In this document: positions 12,001 to 23,489 of the stretch, piece by piece
How the letters are laid out: the number at the start of each line of letters is the position of its first letter
How positions within the stretch are numbered: the first letter of the stretch is position 1
NCBI RefSeq assembly: GCF_018687715.1
Contig: NC_056761.1
Span: 17,504,501 to 17,568,500, forward strand
Direction: 5' to 3'
Origin: Carya illinoinensis
Taxonomy: Eukaryota > Streptophyta > Magnoliopsida > Fagales > Juglandaceae
DNA length: 64,000 nucleotides
Made by a program: the position numbers and the translations under genes
Notes under the pieces: model-generated
Databases searched by the model: none
Seen by the model: the letters and a program-made list of their open reading frames with translations, nothing else
Told to the model about the DNA's origin: nothing

Positions 12001-14442
12001 AATTCTGTCACCAGAAAGGATCATTTTCCCCTACCATTCATGGATCAAATCATTGAACGTGTAGCAGGCCATAAGTTCTATTGTTTCCTAGATGGTTATT
12101 CTGGATATAACCAAATTGAGATTGCTCCTGAAGATCAAGAAAAGACCACTTTTACATGTCCATTTGGTACCTTTGCATATCGAAGGATGCCATTCGGACT
12201 TTGTAATGCTCCTGCTACATTTCAACGATGCATGATGAGCATATTCAGTGACATGGTAGAGCGTTTCGTTGAAATATTCATGGATGATTTTTCTATTTTT
12301 GGTGATTTATTTGATGAATGTTTGACTCATTTGGAAAAAGTGCTGATTAGATGCAAAGAAAAGAATTTGATTTTAAACTGGGAGAAGTGTCATTTTATGG
12401 TCACTCAAGGGATTGTTCTTGGTCACATTGTTTCTTCTCAAGGTTTTGAAGTGGACAAGGCCAAAATTGAATTAATTTCTAAATTGTCCATCCCAAAGAA
12501 CATCAGGGATATCAGATCTTTTCTAGGTCATGCAGGTTTTTACAGGAGGTTCATTAAAGGCTTCAGCACAATTTCTAGACCTTTGTGCAATTTATTGTCA
12601 AAGGAAAATTCTTTTGTGTGGACTGATGATTGTGAGTTAGCTTTTACAAAGCTAAAAGGTATGTTGATTTCAGCCCCAATTATGCAATCACCTGATTGGA
12701 ATTTACCATTTGAGATTATGTGTGATGCTAGTGATTATGCTGTTGGAGCTGTGTTGGGCCAACGTAGGGACAAAAAACCTTGTGTTATTTATTATGCAAG
12801 TAGAACTTTAAACAGTGCTCAAATGAATTATTCAACAACTGAAAAAGAGCTACTTACAGTAATTTTTGCACTTGACAAATTTCACTCTTATTTGATTGGA
12901 TCTCAAATTGTCATCTTTACTGATCATGCTGCGTTAAAGTACCTTTTAGCGAAAAAAGATGCAAAACCCAAGTTACTTAGATGGATCCTTTTGTTGCAAG
13001 AATTTGATTTGATAATCAAAGATAAAAAAGGAGTTGAGAATGTTGTTGCTGATCATCTGTCTAGACTTGTTCTTTCAGATTCCGTAGAGACAGTTCCTAT
13101 TAAAGACACATTTCCAGATGAGCAACTCTTTGGTATATCTCAAGTGCCATGGTACGCTGACATTGCTAATTTTATTGCTACAGGTGAAATTCCTCACATT
13201 TGGACTCAACAAGATAAGAGGAAATTTTTTGTGGAGGTAAGAAAATTCTTTTGGGATGATCCATATCTGTTTAAATATTGCCCAGATCAGATAATTAGAC
13301 GATGTGTTCCCAATAACGAATTTCAAAGTGTGATATCTTTTTGTCACTCTGGGGCATGTGGTGGCCACTTTTCTGGAAAGAAAACTGCTTTTAAAATTTT
13401 GCAATGTGGCTTCTATTGGCCTACCATTTTCAAAGACACCCATGAATTTTGTAAAACTTGTGAGCGCTGTCAAAAATTGGGAGGGATTACCCGCCGGAAT
13501 ATGATGCCATTAAATCCAATCTTGGTTGTTAAAATATTTGATTGTTGGGGCATTGATTTCATGGGACCCTTCCCAGTTTCTTTTGGCAATCTCTACATTT
13601 TGGTAGCTGTGGATTATGTGTCCAAATGGATTGAGGCTATTCCATGCAAAAACAATGACCACAAAGTGGTACTGAAATTTCTGAAAGAAAATATTTTATC
13701 AAGGTTTGGAACACCTCGAGCCATTATCAGTGATGGGGGCAAACATTTTTGTAATAAGCCTTTCAAGGCCTTAATGCGAAAATATGGTATTATCCATAAG
13801 GTTGCTACCCCTTATCATCCACAGACAAGTGGCCAAGTTGAGGTATCTAATCGGGAGATCAAAAAAATTTTGGAAAAGACGGTTAACCCAAGCCGCAAAG
13901 ATTGGTCTTTACGACTAACTGACGCACTTTGGGCATACCGTACTGCTTTTAAAACCCCGATTGGTATGTCCCCATATCGACTCATTTTTGGAAAGGCATG
14001 TCACTTACCTGTGGAATTGGAACACAAAGCTTATTGGGCAATCAAGAAATTTAATTTTGATTTGGATAAAGCTTGCTCTCTTCGTAAGTTTCAGCTTAAT
14101 GAGTTAGAGGAAATCAGGAATGAAGCTTACGAAAATTCTCGTATTGCCAAGGAGAGAATGAAAATTTTTCATGACAAAAATATTTTTTGAAAATCTTTTG
14201 AGCCTTCACAAAAAGTTTTGTTGTATAATTCAAGGCTCCATTTGTTTCTTGGCAAACTTCGATCCCGATGGATTGGTCCCTTTGTTGTAAAAACTGTTTA
14301 TCCTTTTGGGGCCATTGAGATAGAAAATCCAGAGAATGATAATGTTTTTAAGGTTAATGGACAAAGGTTGAAACCATTTTTGGATGATTTTACTCCAGAG
14401 GTTGAGTCCACTACTCTGGAGGATCCTGCGTATCAGAATTAA
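9037..14442 (+). pseudogene. Athila-type Ty3/gypsy gag-pol, one frame with two in-frame stops
   Basis: One frame (9037-14442) encodes gag, protease, reverse transcriptase, RNase H and integrase. It is interrupted only by TAA at 9394 and TGA at 14188; the stretch between (9433-14190) is open for 1585 codons. Within that stretch there is a zinc knuckle CGTC-x4-H-x4-C near residue 195. The protease DLGAS motif lies near 500. RT lies near 850-960 with the catalytic FMDD, and RNase H near 1090-1210. Integrase has an H-H-C-C finger near 1300-1350 and the DDE residues in GIDFMG, ISDGG and [10 protein letters not shown]. The piece after the second stop (14218-14442) is the integrase C-terminal tail. 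The TGA could be a decayed CGA Arg codon. Because both stops are single-base events, the element was active recently. No env-like frame follows. Confidence 0.93.
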
Positions 14443-15690
14443 TTTCTGATTCCTCATTGTATATATACCGTATGTGTTTGTTTTGTTTTTCCTTCTTTTG
14501 TTTTCTTTTGTGTTTTTAACTTTGACAGAAAACTACTCCTTGTGTGCACTCGAGTATCTCAGGTGAATTCTTTCCTCTCTGTTTAATCATTTTCGTCTCA
14601 ATATATGTTCTGCAGTGTTTATCTTGCTTCAATTCATACCTGTATAGCATACATCATCGAATATTCAATTGCTGAACATTGAGGACAATGTCACATTTAG
14701 TTGGGGGGAGAGTTTTCTGTTAAAAATGTGTTAAAATTCTGTTAAAAATGTGTTAAAAAAAATAAAAAATAAAAAAAATAAAAAATAAAGAAAAGAAAAT
14801 GATTTGTTGAGGTCATGGAACATGTGGAATGTAGTGCAAATATGAATATATGTCAAAAGAGGGACTTATCCATTTTATTTAGTTGTTAAACCAAGGGAAA
14901 AATGTTAAAAGTTTTGCTAAAACACACACAACACATACCCGGAAGGCCTAGAAAGACTACATTGAGTCATTGTTGGTTGATTTACACTTCAATTGTTTGA
15001 GACTCTAATGAACCATATCCTAATGGCTTAGGAAGAGATCTAAAATGAATTAAATGAGAAAAAGGACAAGCTAGGGATCCAAAAAAATAAAAAATAATAA
15101 ATAATAAAAATAATAAAAAAATAAAAAATAAAAAATCCTTTAGGTAGACTAGTGGTAAGGGCTGACTTGTGAAAGTGTGGATAGGCGCACATTCATAGGT
15201 CTGATTCCCCCACTAGGAAATATAAAAACAAAAAAAAAAAAAAAACAAAAATTACGTTTGTGTAGTGGAAAAGGCTGCCTATTACTGGGGTCCTTACAAA
15301 AAAAAAAGTAGGCGCCTTTCAAAGTGCAATAGCGTGAAAGCCGGCACTACAATGGTTTTGAACTAGAGTAAGACCATGTGGTTTTCTCAGATTGGTTGTT
15401 GTGATTGAAACTATTAATGTCTCTTGGTAGTCGATCTTGGAATTCTAACCCCATTTCCATGCACTTGAAAGAAAGCAAGCTTTGTTACATATAATTCCCT
15501 TGGTTGATTAACTAAATTGTGTATAAATCTCTCAGTTGATACAAAATTCAGATTAATCTATCTCCAGTGTTCTTAAACTCAACAGGTCTATTTCATAGCA
15601 TGTGATTTTTGGATTTTCTGAAATTGTAGTTGGTAATCTCACCTTTGCATGAATTCATTTGCTTTGTTTGCTAGAGTCTAGCAATAAGCT
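14443..15690 (+). other. Non-coding 3' internal region of the Athila element
   Basis: About 1.25 kb with no substantial frame. It begins with pyrimidine-rich sequence and then has an internal TTGGGGGGAGAG tract (about 14701). After that come A/T-rich blocks made of 'aaaaataaataa' units (14755-14800, 15080-15135) and a tRNA-like stretch at 15134-15237. Athila relatives often carry an env-like frame here; none is visible. Confidence 0.7.
14698..14712 (+). other. Second (internal) polypurine tract
   Basis: TTAGTTGGGGGGAGA resembles the terminal tract AGTTGGGGGGTG at 15691-15702. It lies about 1 kb upstream of the right LTR. Internal copies of the tract act as extra plus-strand start sites in some retroelements; that role is inferred here. 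Confidence 0.5.
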
Positions 15691-15702
15691 AGTTGGGGGG
15701 TG
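15691..15702 (+). other. Polypurine tract before the right LTR
   Basis: AGTTGGGGGGTG directly precedes the TGATGAA start of the right LTR, as expected for the plus-strand primer site. Confidence 0.8.
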
Positions 15703-16749
15703 TGATGAAACGCTAAAATTGCATGATTAAGTTACTTAAGCAAACAAATTATTTAATAAAAAATGATTTAAGTACTTAATTATGCAATAGATCACATTAC
15801 TTGAGTCAATTGATACATTCTAGTATTTTGGTGCTTAAAAAGATTTATAATGCAATTGATTCACATGAAACAAGACAAGCACCTCACATGCATGCAACAC
15901 AAACTCACACATGCTAAAAGCAAACAAACTCACTCGGACATCACATGCACACAGCTGGACCCACAACAGCATTCATGCAAAACACATGCACATGCAGAAC
16001 AAGAAGAATCATTCGGATGTGCACACATGCAGAACACATGCAGAACAGAAAGCAGAAGAAGAATCTGCAGCACAACACATTGACAGCACTCATACAACAT
16101 CACAGATGCAGAAAATTCAACCATGCAGCAGAAAAACAGATGCAGAAAATTCAACCATGCAGCAGAAAAACACATGCAGAACAGAAAGCAGAAAATTCAA
16201 CCATGCAGCAAACCAAACATTCGGACTAGCACCAGCAGAACATGGACAGCACTTGCAGAAAAATCTTCAACACATGCAGATCATTCGGACAACCAACAGC
16301 AAACCATTCAGAAAAAAAAAACAGATGCACATGCAAAACAGAAAAATCACATGATCAGCAGAAGATCCTTCGGTCAAACATGCAACACACATGCAGAAAA
16401 GTTACAACAAACAGCAATCAATATGCAGAAAACATGGACCGAAAGCAGCAGGAGGAGTAGTCTTCGGTTGGCAGCTGTTTTTCTTGACTTTTGTCTTTCA
16501 TTTTTCTGCTTGCTTTCGGTTTGGCAGCAAGAGCTGGAGAGTTTGAGTTTTTCTTCTTTCTTTTTGATTCAGCTAGCAGCAGATTTTCAAGGTTTTCTTT
16601 TGGTTTTACATTCGGGCAACAGAGTAATGTAGAGGTTGGTGTGTGAAGAAAGTGAGGTGCCGTGATTAAAGGGGAGTGAAGAGTGGAAATTCGGTGATGA
16701 TTGATGGAATAAATTATTGTGATTGGAGAAGTGGTCGACTAGCAGCAGC

Positions 16750-16782
<33 letters not shown>

Positions 16783-17076
16783 CTGGACGTGCTGAGGAAT
16801 GGGGGGAATCGGTTGAAGGGAGAGAGAAGAGATAGGAAAGAGTGAAAGGGATAGGTGGAGAGTTGAGAGAATTGGAGATAGGTGCAGAATTTTCAACCAA
16901 GTGAGATAGGAATTGGCTGAGTGGAAAGTCATGAGAGAATAGAAGAGAGCAAGTCGGTTTCTTAGTCTTTATTGGTTGGAATAAATTCATGTGTTGGAAT
17001 TAAATAGAGTGGGGACTTGTGAGTGGAGAAAGGAACATGATTGATGCTTGAGTTTAACGTGGAGTTGAAGTAGTTG

Positions 17077-17114
<38 letters not shown>

Positions 17115-17926
17115 TCTTCATGTTTTTCGCTTGGCATATGGTGGGGCTGAAACTTCTTCTTGATGAATATCTTTTAATTTCAATTTCTGTTTTATTGTGA
17201 GCTTTATTCCTCTGTATCAATTGGATTTCAGATTTTGTTATTTCTAAGTTATTGCTTAGTATTTCTTGTGTTAGTTATTTAATGGAGAATGCTTATGTGA
17301 TTTCTATAGTGTTTGTAATGAATATGTTTGGCTAAATTTTCATACTAAGGTTAGAAGTGAAGTTTAATGATTTAAATATTGTTTCCGAATCCACATAAAA
17401 TCTATTTTGCGAGCTTGATTGATTGAAAGATTTTATTTGGATAATTTGATTATCTATATACTCGTCTTGATTCATTGTGATTTCCGAATACAGTGAATGC
17501 TTGAGGAATCCCTGTGGTATTCAAATAGATTTGTAAATGTTTTAATCATCAATCGTTCACGCTCAATCATAAGCGTCTGTTTTTCTCGATCTTAAATGCT
17601 AAATCTACCAATTAAACAGAATCATTATTCTAGTTTAATTGAGGTAAATTGATCGGAAACAATATCATAAATTATTAGACGGATCCTCGAAACCTTAGTC
17701 TTTTTCCATTCATTTTATCATTTTAATTTGATTCATTTTATCAATCTTCATTTGATTGCACGTTTCTTTTAGTAATTTCGTTTCATTGTCTGAATTTATT
17801 TTCTTTATCACAAAAGTCAATCCCTGTAGATTCGATCCTGTAAGATACTACAACACCTGTATACTTGCAGGTAAAACTGCACGAGATTCTTGATTCATTA
17901 ATTTGAGTCAGAGTTTAGTCGCAACA
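15703..17926 (+). mobile_element. Right LTR of the Athila-type element (2224 bp)
   Basis: It is collinear with the left LTR and has the same TGATGAA...GCAACA ends. It has two instead of four 34-bp repeat units (16106, 16140), a longer AT run (about 16750-16778) and a longer T run (about 17082-17111). It lacks the 31-bp segment seen on the left; short GAG repeats flank that gap, which suggests a deletion by microhomology. The open frames at 15850-16632 are repeat artefacts. Confidence 0.95.
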
Positions 17927-17931
17927 TTCAC

Positions 17932-18537
17932 CGGTGGGAGGGGAAGAAAAATGGGTGGGTGGTGTCAGCCACGTTACCGGTGAGCGGCGGTTCTGGGCTG
18001 AGAAAGCAACCGGCGACAGAGAGGGAAGGAGGGTTGGTGCCGTGACTTCCAACCGTGCATGGCGGCTAACGACTGGACGGATGGCCCTAAAAATTGGTGG
18101 GGGTGATCACCAGTGGGAGGGGAAGATTTTGATGGGGGTGGTGTACTACACGGCGGCGGGACGGCGGCGAACTGGGCGGCCAAAGGGTCGGCGACGGGAA
18201 GGAGAAAGGGGCGTTCGGGCGTGCGGGGAGAGAAGAGAAAAAGAAGAAGAAAAAGAAAGAAAGAAAGAAGAAGGAAAGAAAATGGAAAAGAAAAAAGGAA
18301 AAGGGAAAAAGAAAAAAGCGAAAAGAAAAGAAATGAGGTCCAATTCTCACTCCGAAAACTAAAAACTGATCTGCCGAAAACGATATTAAAAACATAAAAT
18401 GACTAAAATAAATTAAACACAACATCAAATAAATTAAAACCAATTAAAATATAATAATTTAAAATAAAAGAACTAATATATTAATTAAATTAAAAACACA
18501 CTTTCAGTGAAAATACACGTAAAAACGGGTCATCACA
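17932..18537 (-). mobile_element. Solo LTR 'A', 5' portion
   Basis: On the minus strand it begins TGTGATGACCCG at 18537 and matches the first 600 bp of solo LTR 'B'. It includes the AT-rich start, the ATCAGTTTTTAGTTTTC stretch and a long purine-rich tract (about 18230-18335 on the plus strand). The Arg/Lys- or Phe-rich open frames here come from that tract and are not genes. CTAAT follows at 18538-18542. Confidence 0.9.
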
Positions 18538-18542
18538 CTAAT

Positions 18543-18853
18543 TAACAAATTACCCTTTAAAGTTCTTCACATGCAGTCTCTTTTCTTCCGTTTGTATGGA
18601 AAACAACTTGATTATTCCAATCTACGTGTGTTGGAGTCTTGTTCCTTCCCTTTTCTTGGTGACTATCGAGCACATATACTAGGGCTAAAGTCCCTAGATT
18701 GTGTCTTTCTGGGCTATAGCACCAAGCATAAGGGCCACCCACTGGTCGAGTTTACAGCTCCCTGCATATGGTCTTCAAAGATTATGTTCTCCCTTATTGT
18801 AAAGCCCCCAGCCCTCCGCTTGTGATTTGGTGGTTTACCATGATGTTAGGACA
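18543..18853 (+). pseudogene. Ty1/copia integrase C-terminal part (continuation)
   Basis: The frame reads LFFRLYGKQLDYSNLRVLESC, then DCVFLGYSTKHKGHP and IWSSKIMFS. These are the standard copia integrase blocks (P-Y-LRVFG, CVFLGY, SR-V-F). It continues directly from 4797 once the solo LTR and its duplication are set aside. It ends near 18853, where an LTR-like block begins. Confidence 0.85.
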
Positions 18854-21226
18854 TGTAATACTGAGTTAAACACCCTTGCATTCATGATCGTTATGATCAT
18901 GCTCCTAACACGTTACTAATGATACGATGCAATCATAACAGAAAGTAAATGTCTAGTCTAAATATATGAATATTATATATCAATACTAGAAGAGTTTTCT
19001 AAACTCCTGAAGCATGGCAGTAAATGCCATCCATAAGTCACTAAAATTAAAAATATAGTATCACAAATTACTACATACCTTAAATTGTTTCAGCCATATA
19101 AAAGCACTCACCCCATTGTGGGAAATCCAAAACATAGTAGACAAATAAACAAGGAGCCAGTAAATGAGTTGATCCCTCCTAACTCCTTCGGATGCATCTG
19201 GTTGTCTTGCTCATAGACACCCTCATCAAACTAGTCGGTAAAATCTGTGGTTCTGGAAAATCATCATCGTGGTGAGACTACTATGGTGAGATTTTTAAAT
19301 CTGAGTAAGTTAATTTTATGGCAAGTATTATAAAGCCCTCTAGATTCCTCAACATATTTGAATTTAAAAAGCCTTATTGTCCATATTAACCATATGTCAT
19401 GACCTCCTATAAAGATTCATACACACGTCCTGATTCCCTTTGCCACAACTATGGGTAACGTCTGCTAGAGTGACTTTGTCTCAAGAATTAGCTAAGGTTT
19501 CGTGTAACCATCATTCACCTTAAGCTTCTCTAAGTTCCACCAGCCAATAGGCAACCTTTCAACCCAAGACCGTTACACTCTCATGCCTAATATCAACCCA
19601 GAGAATGTTATTCCATTAGTAAGCATTCTAGAATGGCTAGATGAGTTGCACTAAGTTAATGCCTCGTATTAACTTGGGGTTGTGAATCAACCCACACAAT
19701 CTTCTTTTGAAAACAATGTGATCTTACAAGAATTACAGGTTATTATATAAAATAAATAAATGTATAATTTACATAACCATTGTACGAAGTATACAACATG
19801 AAAGTTGAACAATTTGCATAACTTACAATCATAGATCACACATTTGTAGCATCATGGAAAAGCTTACCTGAAGTTGCTAACATCACTGAAACATGTTCAG
19901 TTTGTTGTCTACGAAAGAGCATGGTTCAGTTAACCTATAGTATTGATAGTTTATTATTAAAGAGAGGTCACACACAAGTTTGAGGTTTATTAAGATGTTT
20001 GACTTTGCAAATTAGGCCCTTAGTGAAGTTTGAAATTACACTTATACCCTTCTATATTTAACTTAACACCAATCAGCTTCTGCACTTTTTATTTCTATTT
20101 CCATTTCTTTGGTACAGAACAAGTTCTATTATCAAATCCATCAACACAAATTTCGTTCAAACATAACCAAGCATTCCAAATTTCTAAACACATTTCTTAC
20201 AATGGTTTTTATATCATACTTCAAGTGAACTAATATCTAGTGCCATAAAACATAAGAAACATACATCAGACTCTTGATATTGCTCCAACTAAATCCATAT
20301 AACAATATCATAATCAAAAGACTCAACCTTTTCATTGATAGGAATCTTAGACCATACTTTAAGTCCCAATACAAAATCACATCAACCATAAATGTCATAA
20401 AAGTATCATTTTCCTTCATGAGTTCTTATCAAAACCAAGTATCCAAAACTTAGTTCAAAATTCAATCTTTTGCCCTCAAAACCAATTTTCTTTTAGTTGT
20501 CAAAACAAAAACTCATACACCCTAAAAATTTTACATTAATAACTTTATATTCGACCATCAAAACTCATCATCAAGCACACTCTTGATCAACCATTAAAAC
20601 ATGAAGCAAAAAAAGAACATGAGAGAATAAGCTCATTCCTTGAAGGCGGAAACCAGGACAACCAAGTCTAGGTTGCTAAAGAAATGTGAGAGTTTTTTGG
20701 TATAATGGTATTTTAAGTGTGTTTGTGTAGGTGAGCTCTAGAGATTGTGAGAAAATGTTTGATGGAAATGGTTTTGTGAGTGGGCAAGCAAGGGAGAGAG
20801 CTTGAGAGAGTGAGAGCTTGAGAGAAAATTGAGGAGAGAATGGAATGTGCCTGGTGAACAAGAGAGAGTTTAAGAGGGCTCTAGAGTTTCTTGCATGGCT
20901 TGTGATTGGTCTTAGGGTTGGTGTGCATCCTCATGTACATCTATATTATGGATTGAGAGAGTCTTAAGGCAAGCAAAACTAAACAAATGAGGTTATTGTG
21001 TGAATGGGCACCCAACTAGAGGAGAAAGTCCTCTTATGGTTGTTAGTCCTTTTTGATCCTCCATCTCTTAGTGTAAGACGTGTGTCCTAAAGCATCTTTT
21101 GCTTGACCAAGGGTGATTTGAGGTTAAGTTTGTGGGTGGTTAGGTCTAGGTATGGTTACTATTCATGATTAAGTGGAGGGTGACATGGCAAGGCCATGAT
21201 AAGGTGACATAATCTTGATAAGGTGG
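18854..21226 (-). mobile_element. Probable LTR on the minus strand, boundaries partly unresolved
   Basis: Copia integrase sequence stops just before TGTAATACTGAG at 18854, and copia sequence resumes near 23490, so non-copia DNA is inserted. On the minus strand this block would end ...TATTACA. It has no coding frames and shows a typical LTR texture. A later solo LTR (21227-23148) splits it; 23154-23489 is probably its other end. The five bases before 18854 (GGACA) could not be matched to a second copy on the right, so the type and outer boundary remain uncertain. Confidence 0.5.
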
Positions 21227-23148
21227 TGATTGAGTTGAAATATTGCATATTTTATATATTTAGAACCAATAAATTTTAATTAATTCATGACATTATTATT
21301 GATTTTAGATGAAAAAATGATTAATAGGCATAAATCCGAATTGTGATTTAAATTGATTAATATCATTATTTATGTTTAATTTTATAACTTATGATTTAAT
21401 TGGGCAATAACTCTTCACATGCACAACACATTTTTATTAGTCTAGTCTTGTTTTTCTTATTTTTATTATTTATTTTTAATTTCAATTTCCTTCTCAGTTT
21501 TTGAAAGTTAATCACTCAAACAAGCATGCAGAGCAATAAAATGGAAGGGAGTTGTTTTCATAATGGAATGGCATGAGGAAGAAATAAAAAGAAATGCATC
21601 AACTTCTCATTGGACCATGGCACACGGCAATTTCATTTGGATAGAGAGAGGCACCACGCAGAAGCCTTTCTTGGAGTCTGATGACTTGACCTTTTGGAAG
21701 GGGAGGCACGCAAATAGCTTTTGAGGAAATGAGGACAGACTTACACAAAGTAGGAAAAACAAAGTAGCTGGACAAGCAAGCAGGGGCTCTTGTTAGACTA
21801 TCTGCACAAGATGGAGAGGCAGAAGTAAGAAAGGCAAAGAGCAATTTTGCTCTTTTGGGTTTTACGGAAGACACGCAGTAAAGAAGAAGCTGGGTTTAAG
21901 GGGCAGAGAAAAAAAAAAAGAAGAGGAGAAGACGCTGAGACACGCAGGTGGGCAAGAGGGATTTACGGAAAAGAGAGTTTTACTTTTTGGAGACAGATTT
22001 TCTGGATAGGAAACGAAACAAAACGGAAAGAGAGGGAGGCTTCTTTTTGGGTTTTTTGATGTGGAGTGATTCACGGGAAAGGGTTCTCTTCCTTGGTGGG
22101 ACAGAAACGAAAAAAGGGAGTAATTTTTTTTTTAGTTTTTTCATTTAGGGCCACGCAACAGGGTTTTACAAAAAAATAGAGCAGAAGGACTGAAAGGACA
22201 TAAAGCTCCCTTGACTTTTGAAAGCTTAGAAAGACACACGGTGGGTTCATTGGGGTTCAGAACGGAAGCAACGTTGGGGCGTCTAGAGGGACTAAGCATT
22301 AGGCGTTGACGGAAAGGTAAGAGACGAATGACTAAAAAACAGAGCACGGACTAGAGCTCAAGGACTTACGAACACGCTGCACTGAGGTAGTTTTTAGCTC
22401 TATTGTCTCTTCATCTTTGTTTTGAGGGTTATTGCTTCTAGTGTTGATTTGGTATTTTATTTTAGTTTTATTATGAAAAATGTTCATTTGATTCCGTGGC
22501 TCATCTCATGAGTATGGTTGGCTAAACTTTCGTACTAAGGTTAGAGGTGAAATCTAATTGTTTAGACATTGTTTTCGGATCAACATTAAAATTTATATTA
22601 TGAGTTTGATCGATCGAATGGTTTTATTATTGGATATTTTGATTATTTATATATTTATCTTGATTCATTGTGATTTTTGAATACATTGAATGTTTGAAAA
22701 ATTCCTGTGATATTCAAATGAGTTTGTGAATGTTATAATTATCAATTGTTCATGCTTAATCATTAGTGACTATTTTTTTTTATCTTATATGCTAAATCTT
22801 CCAATTAAACAGAATCATTATTATAGTTTAATTGAAGTAAATCGATCGGAAATAACGTTTGAAATTATTTGACAGATCCTTGAAACATTAGTCGTTCCCC
22901 ATATCAATTTATTTTATCATTTTAGTTTTATTCTACTAATTTAAAAATCCTAATATCGGTAATTTTCTCTTCTATTCAATTGCTCGTTCTTTTTAGTAAT
23001 TTCTTTTTATTGTTTGAGTTTATTTTTTTATCAAATAAGTTAATCCCTATGGATTCAACCCTGTTAGGTACTACAACATCTATATACTTGCAAGTAAAAC
23101 TGCTCTAAATTTTTGGCTCACTAGTTGAGTCAAAATTTAGGTGCAACA
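21227..23148 (+). mobile_element. Solo LTR, distant relative of the Athila LTR (1922 bp)
   Basis: It starts TGATTGAG and ends GTGCAACA. It is flanked by a perfect 5-bp duplication GGTGG (21222-21226 and 23149-23153). The last 650 bp (about 22470-23148) align with 8150-8774 of the Athila LTR: shared GGTTGGCTAAA, ACTAAGGTTAGA, CTACAACA and ACTTGCA-GTAAAACTGC blocks. The first 1.2 kb are unrelated. No internal region or second LTR is present, so the element was reduced by LTR-LTR recombination. Confidence 0.85.
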
Positions 23149-23153
23149 GGTGG

Positions 23154-23302
23154 TGACTCCCCATTAGGCCATGTGGATGCCACATGTCAAGCATCCAAGT
23201 GATGAGTTGTAAACTCTTAAGGAGTTGGGTCTTAGACATTTCTGATAAAGGTGTTTTATGGTCTCTACATGGTGCTCTAGGATTAGCCACATAGGCATTA
23301 TG

Positions 23303-23333
<31 letters not shown>

Positions 23334-23489
23334 AGTGAGAGTCCTAAATGTTATATCCATTCTTCCCTCAAGCCTATGAGATCTCAAGTGGAAGTTATGA
23401 ATTTCTCTATGTTTAAGTGGTAACTAAATGGAGTGTTCTTCTAGGGTTTTTTCTTTGCAATTCTCACATGTACTCTTCACCAACACAAC
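23154..23489 (-). mobile_element. Remainder of the split LTR-like block
   Basis: Non-coding sequence with a long T run (about 23308-23331). It lies between the GGTGG duplication and the resumption of copia sequence. Its exact outer edge was not found. Confidence 0.35.

Noticed and set aside
13075..13473. Minus-strand frame of 132 codons
   Set aside because: It is a shadow of the integrase frame on the plus strand.
17934..18443. Arg/Lys/Glu-rich and Phe/Ser-rich open frames on both strands
   Set aside because: They are translations of a purine-rich tract inside solo LTR 'A'. LTR 'B' shows the mirror image at 41886-42260.
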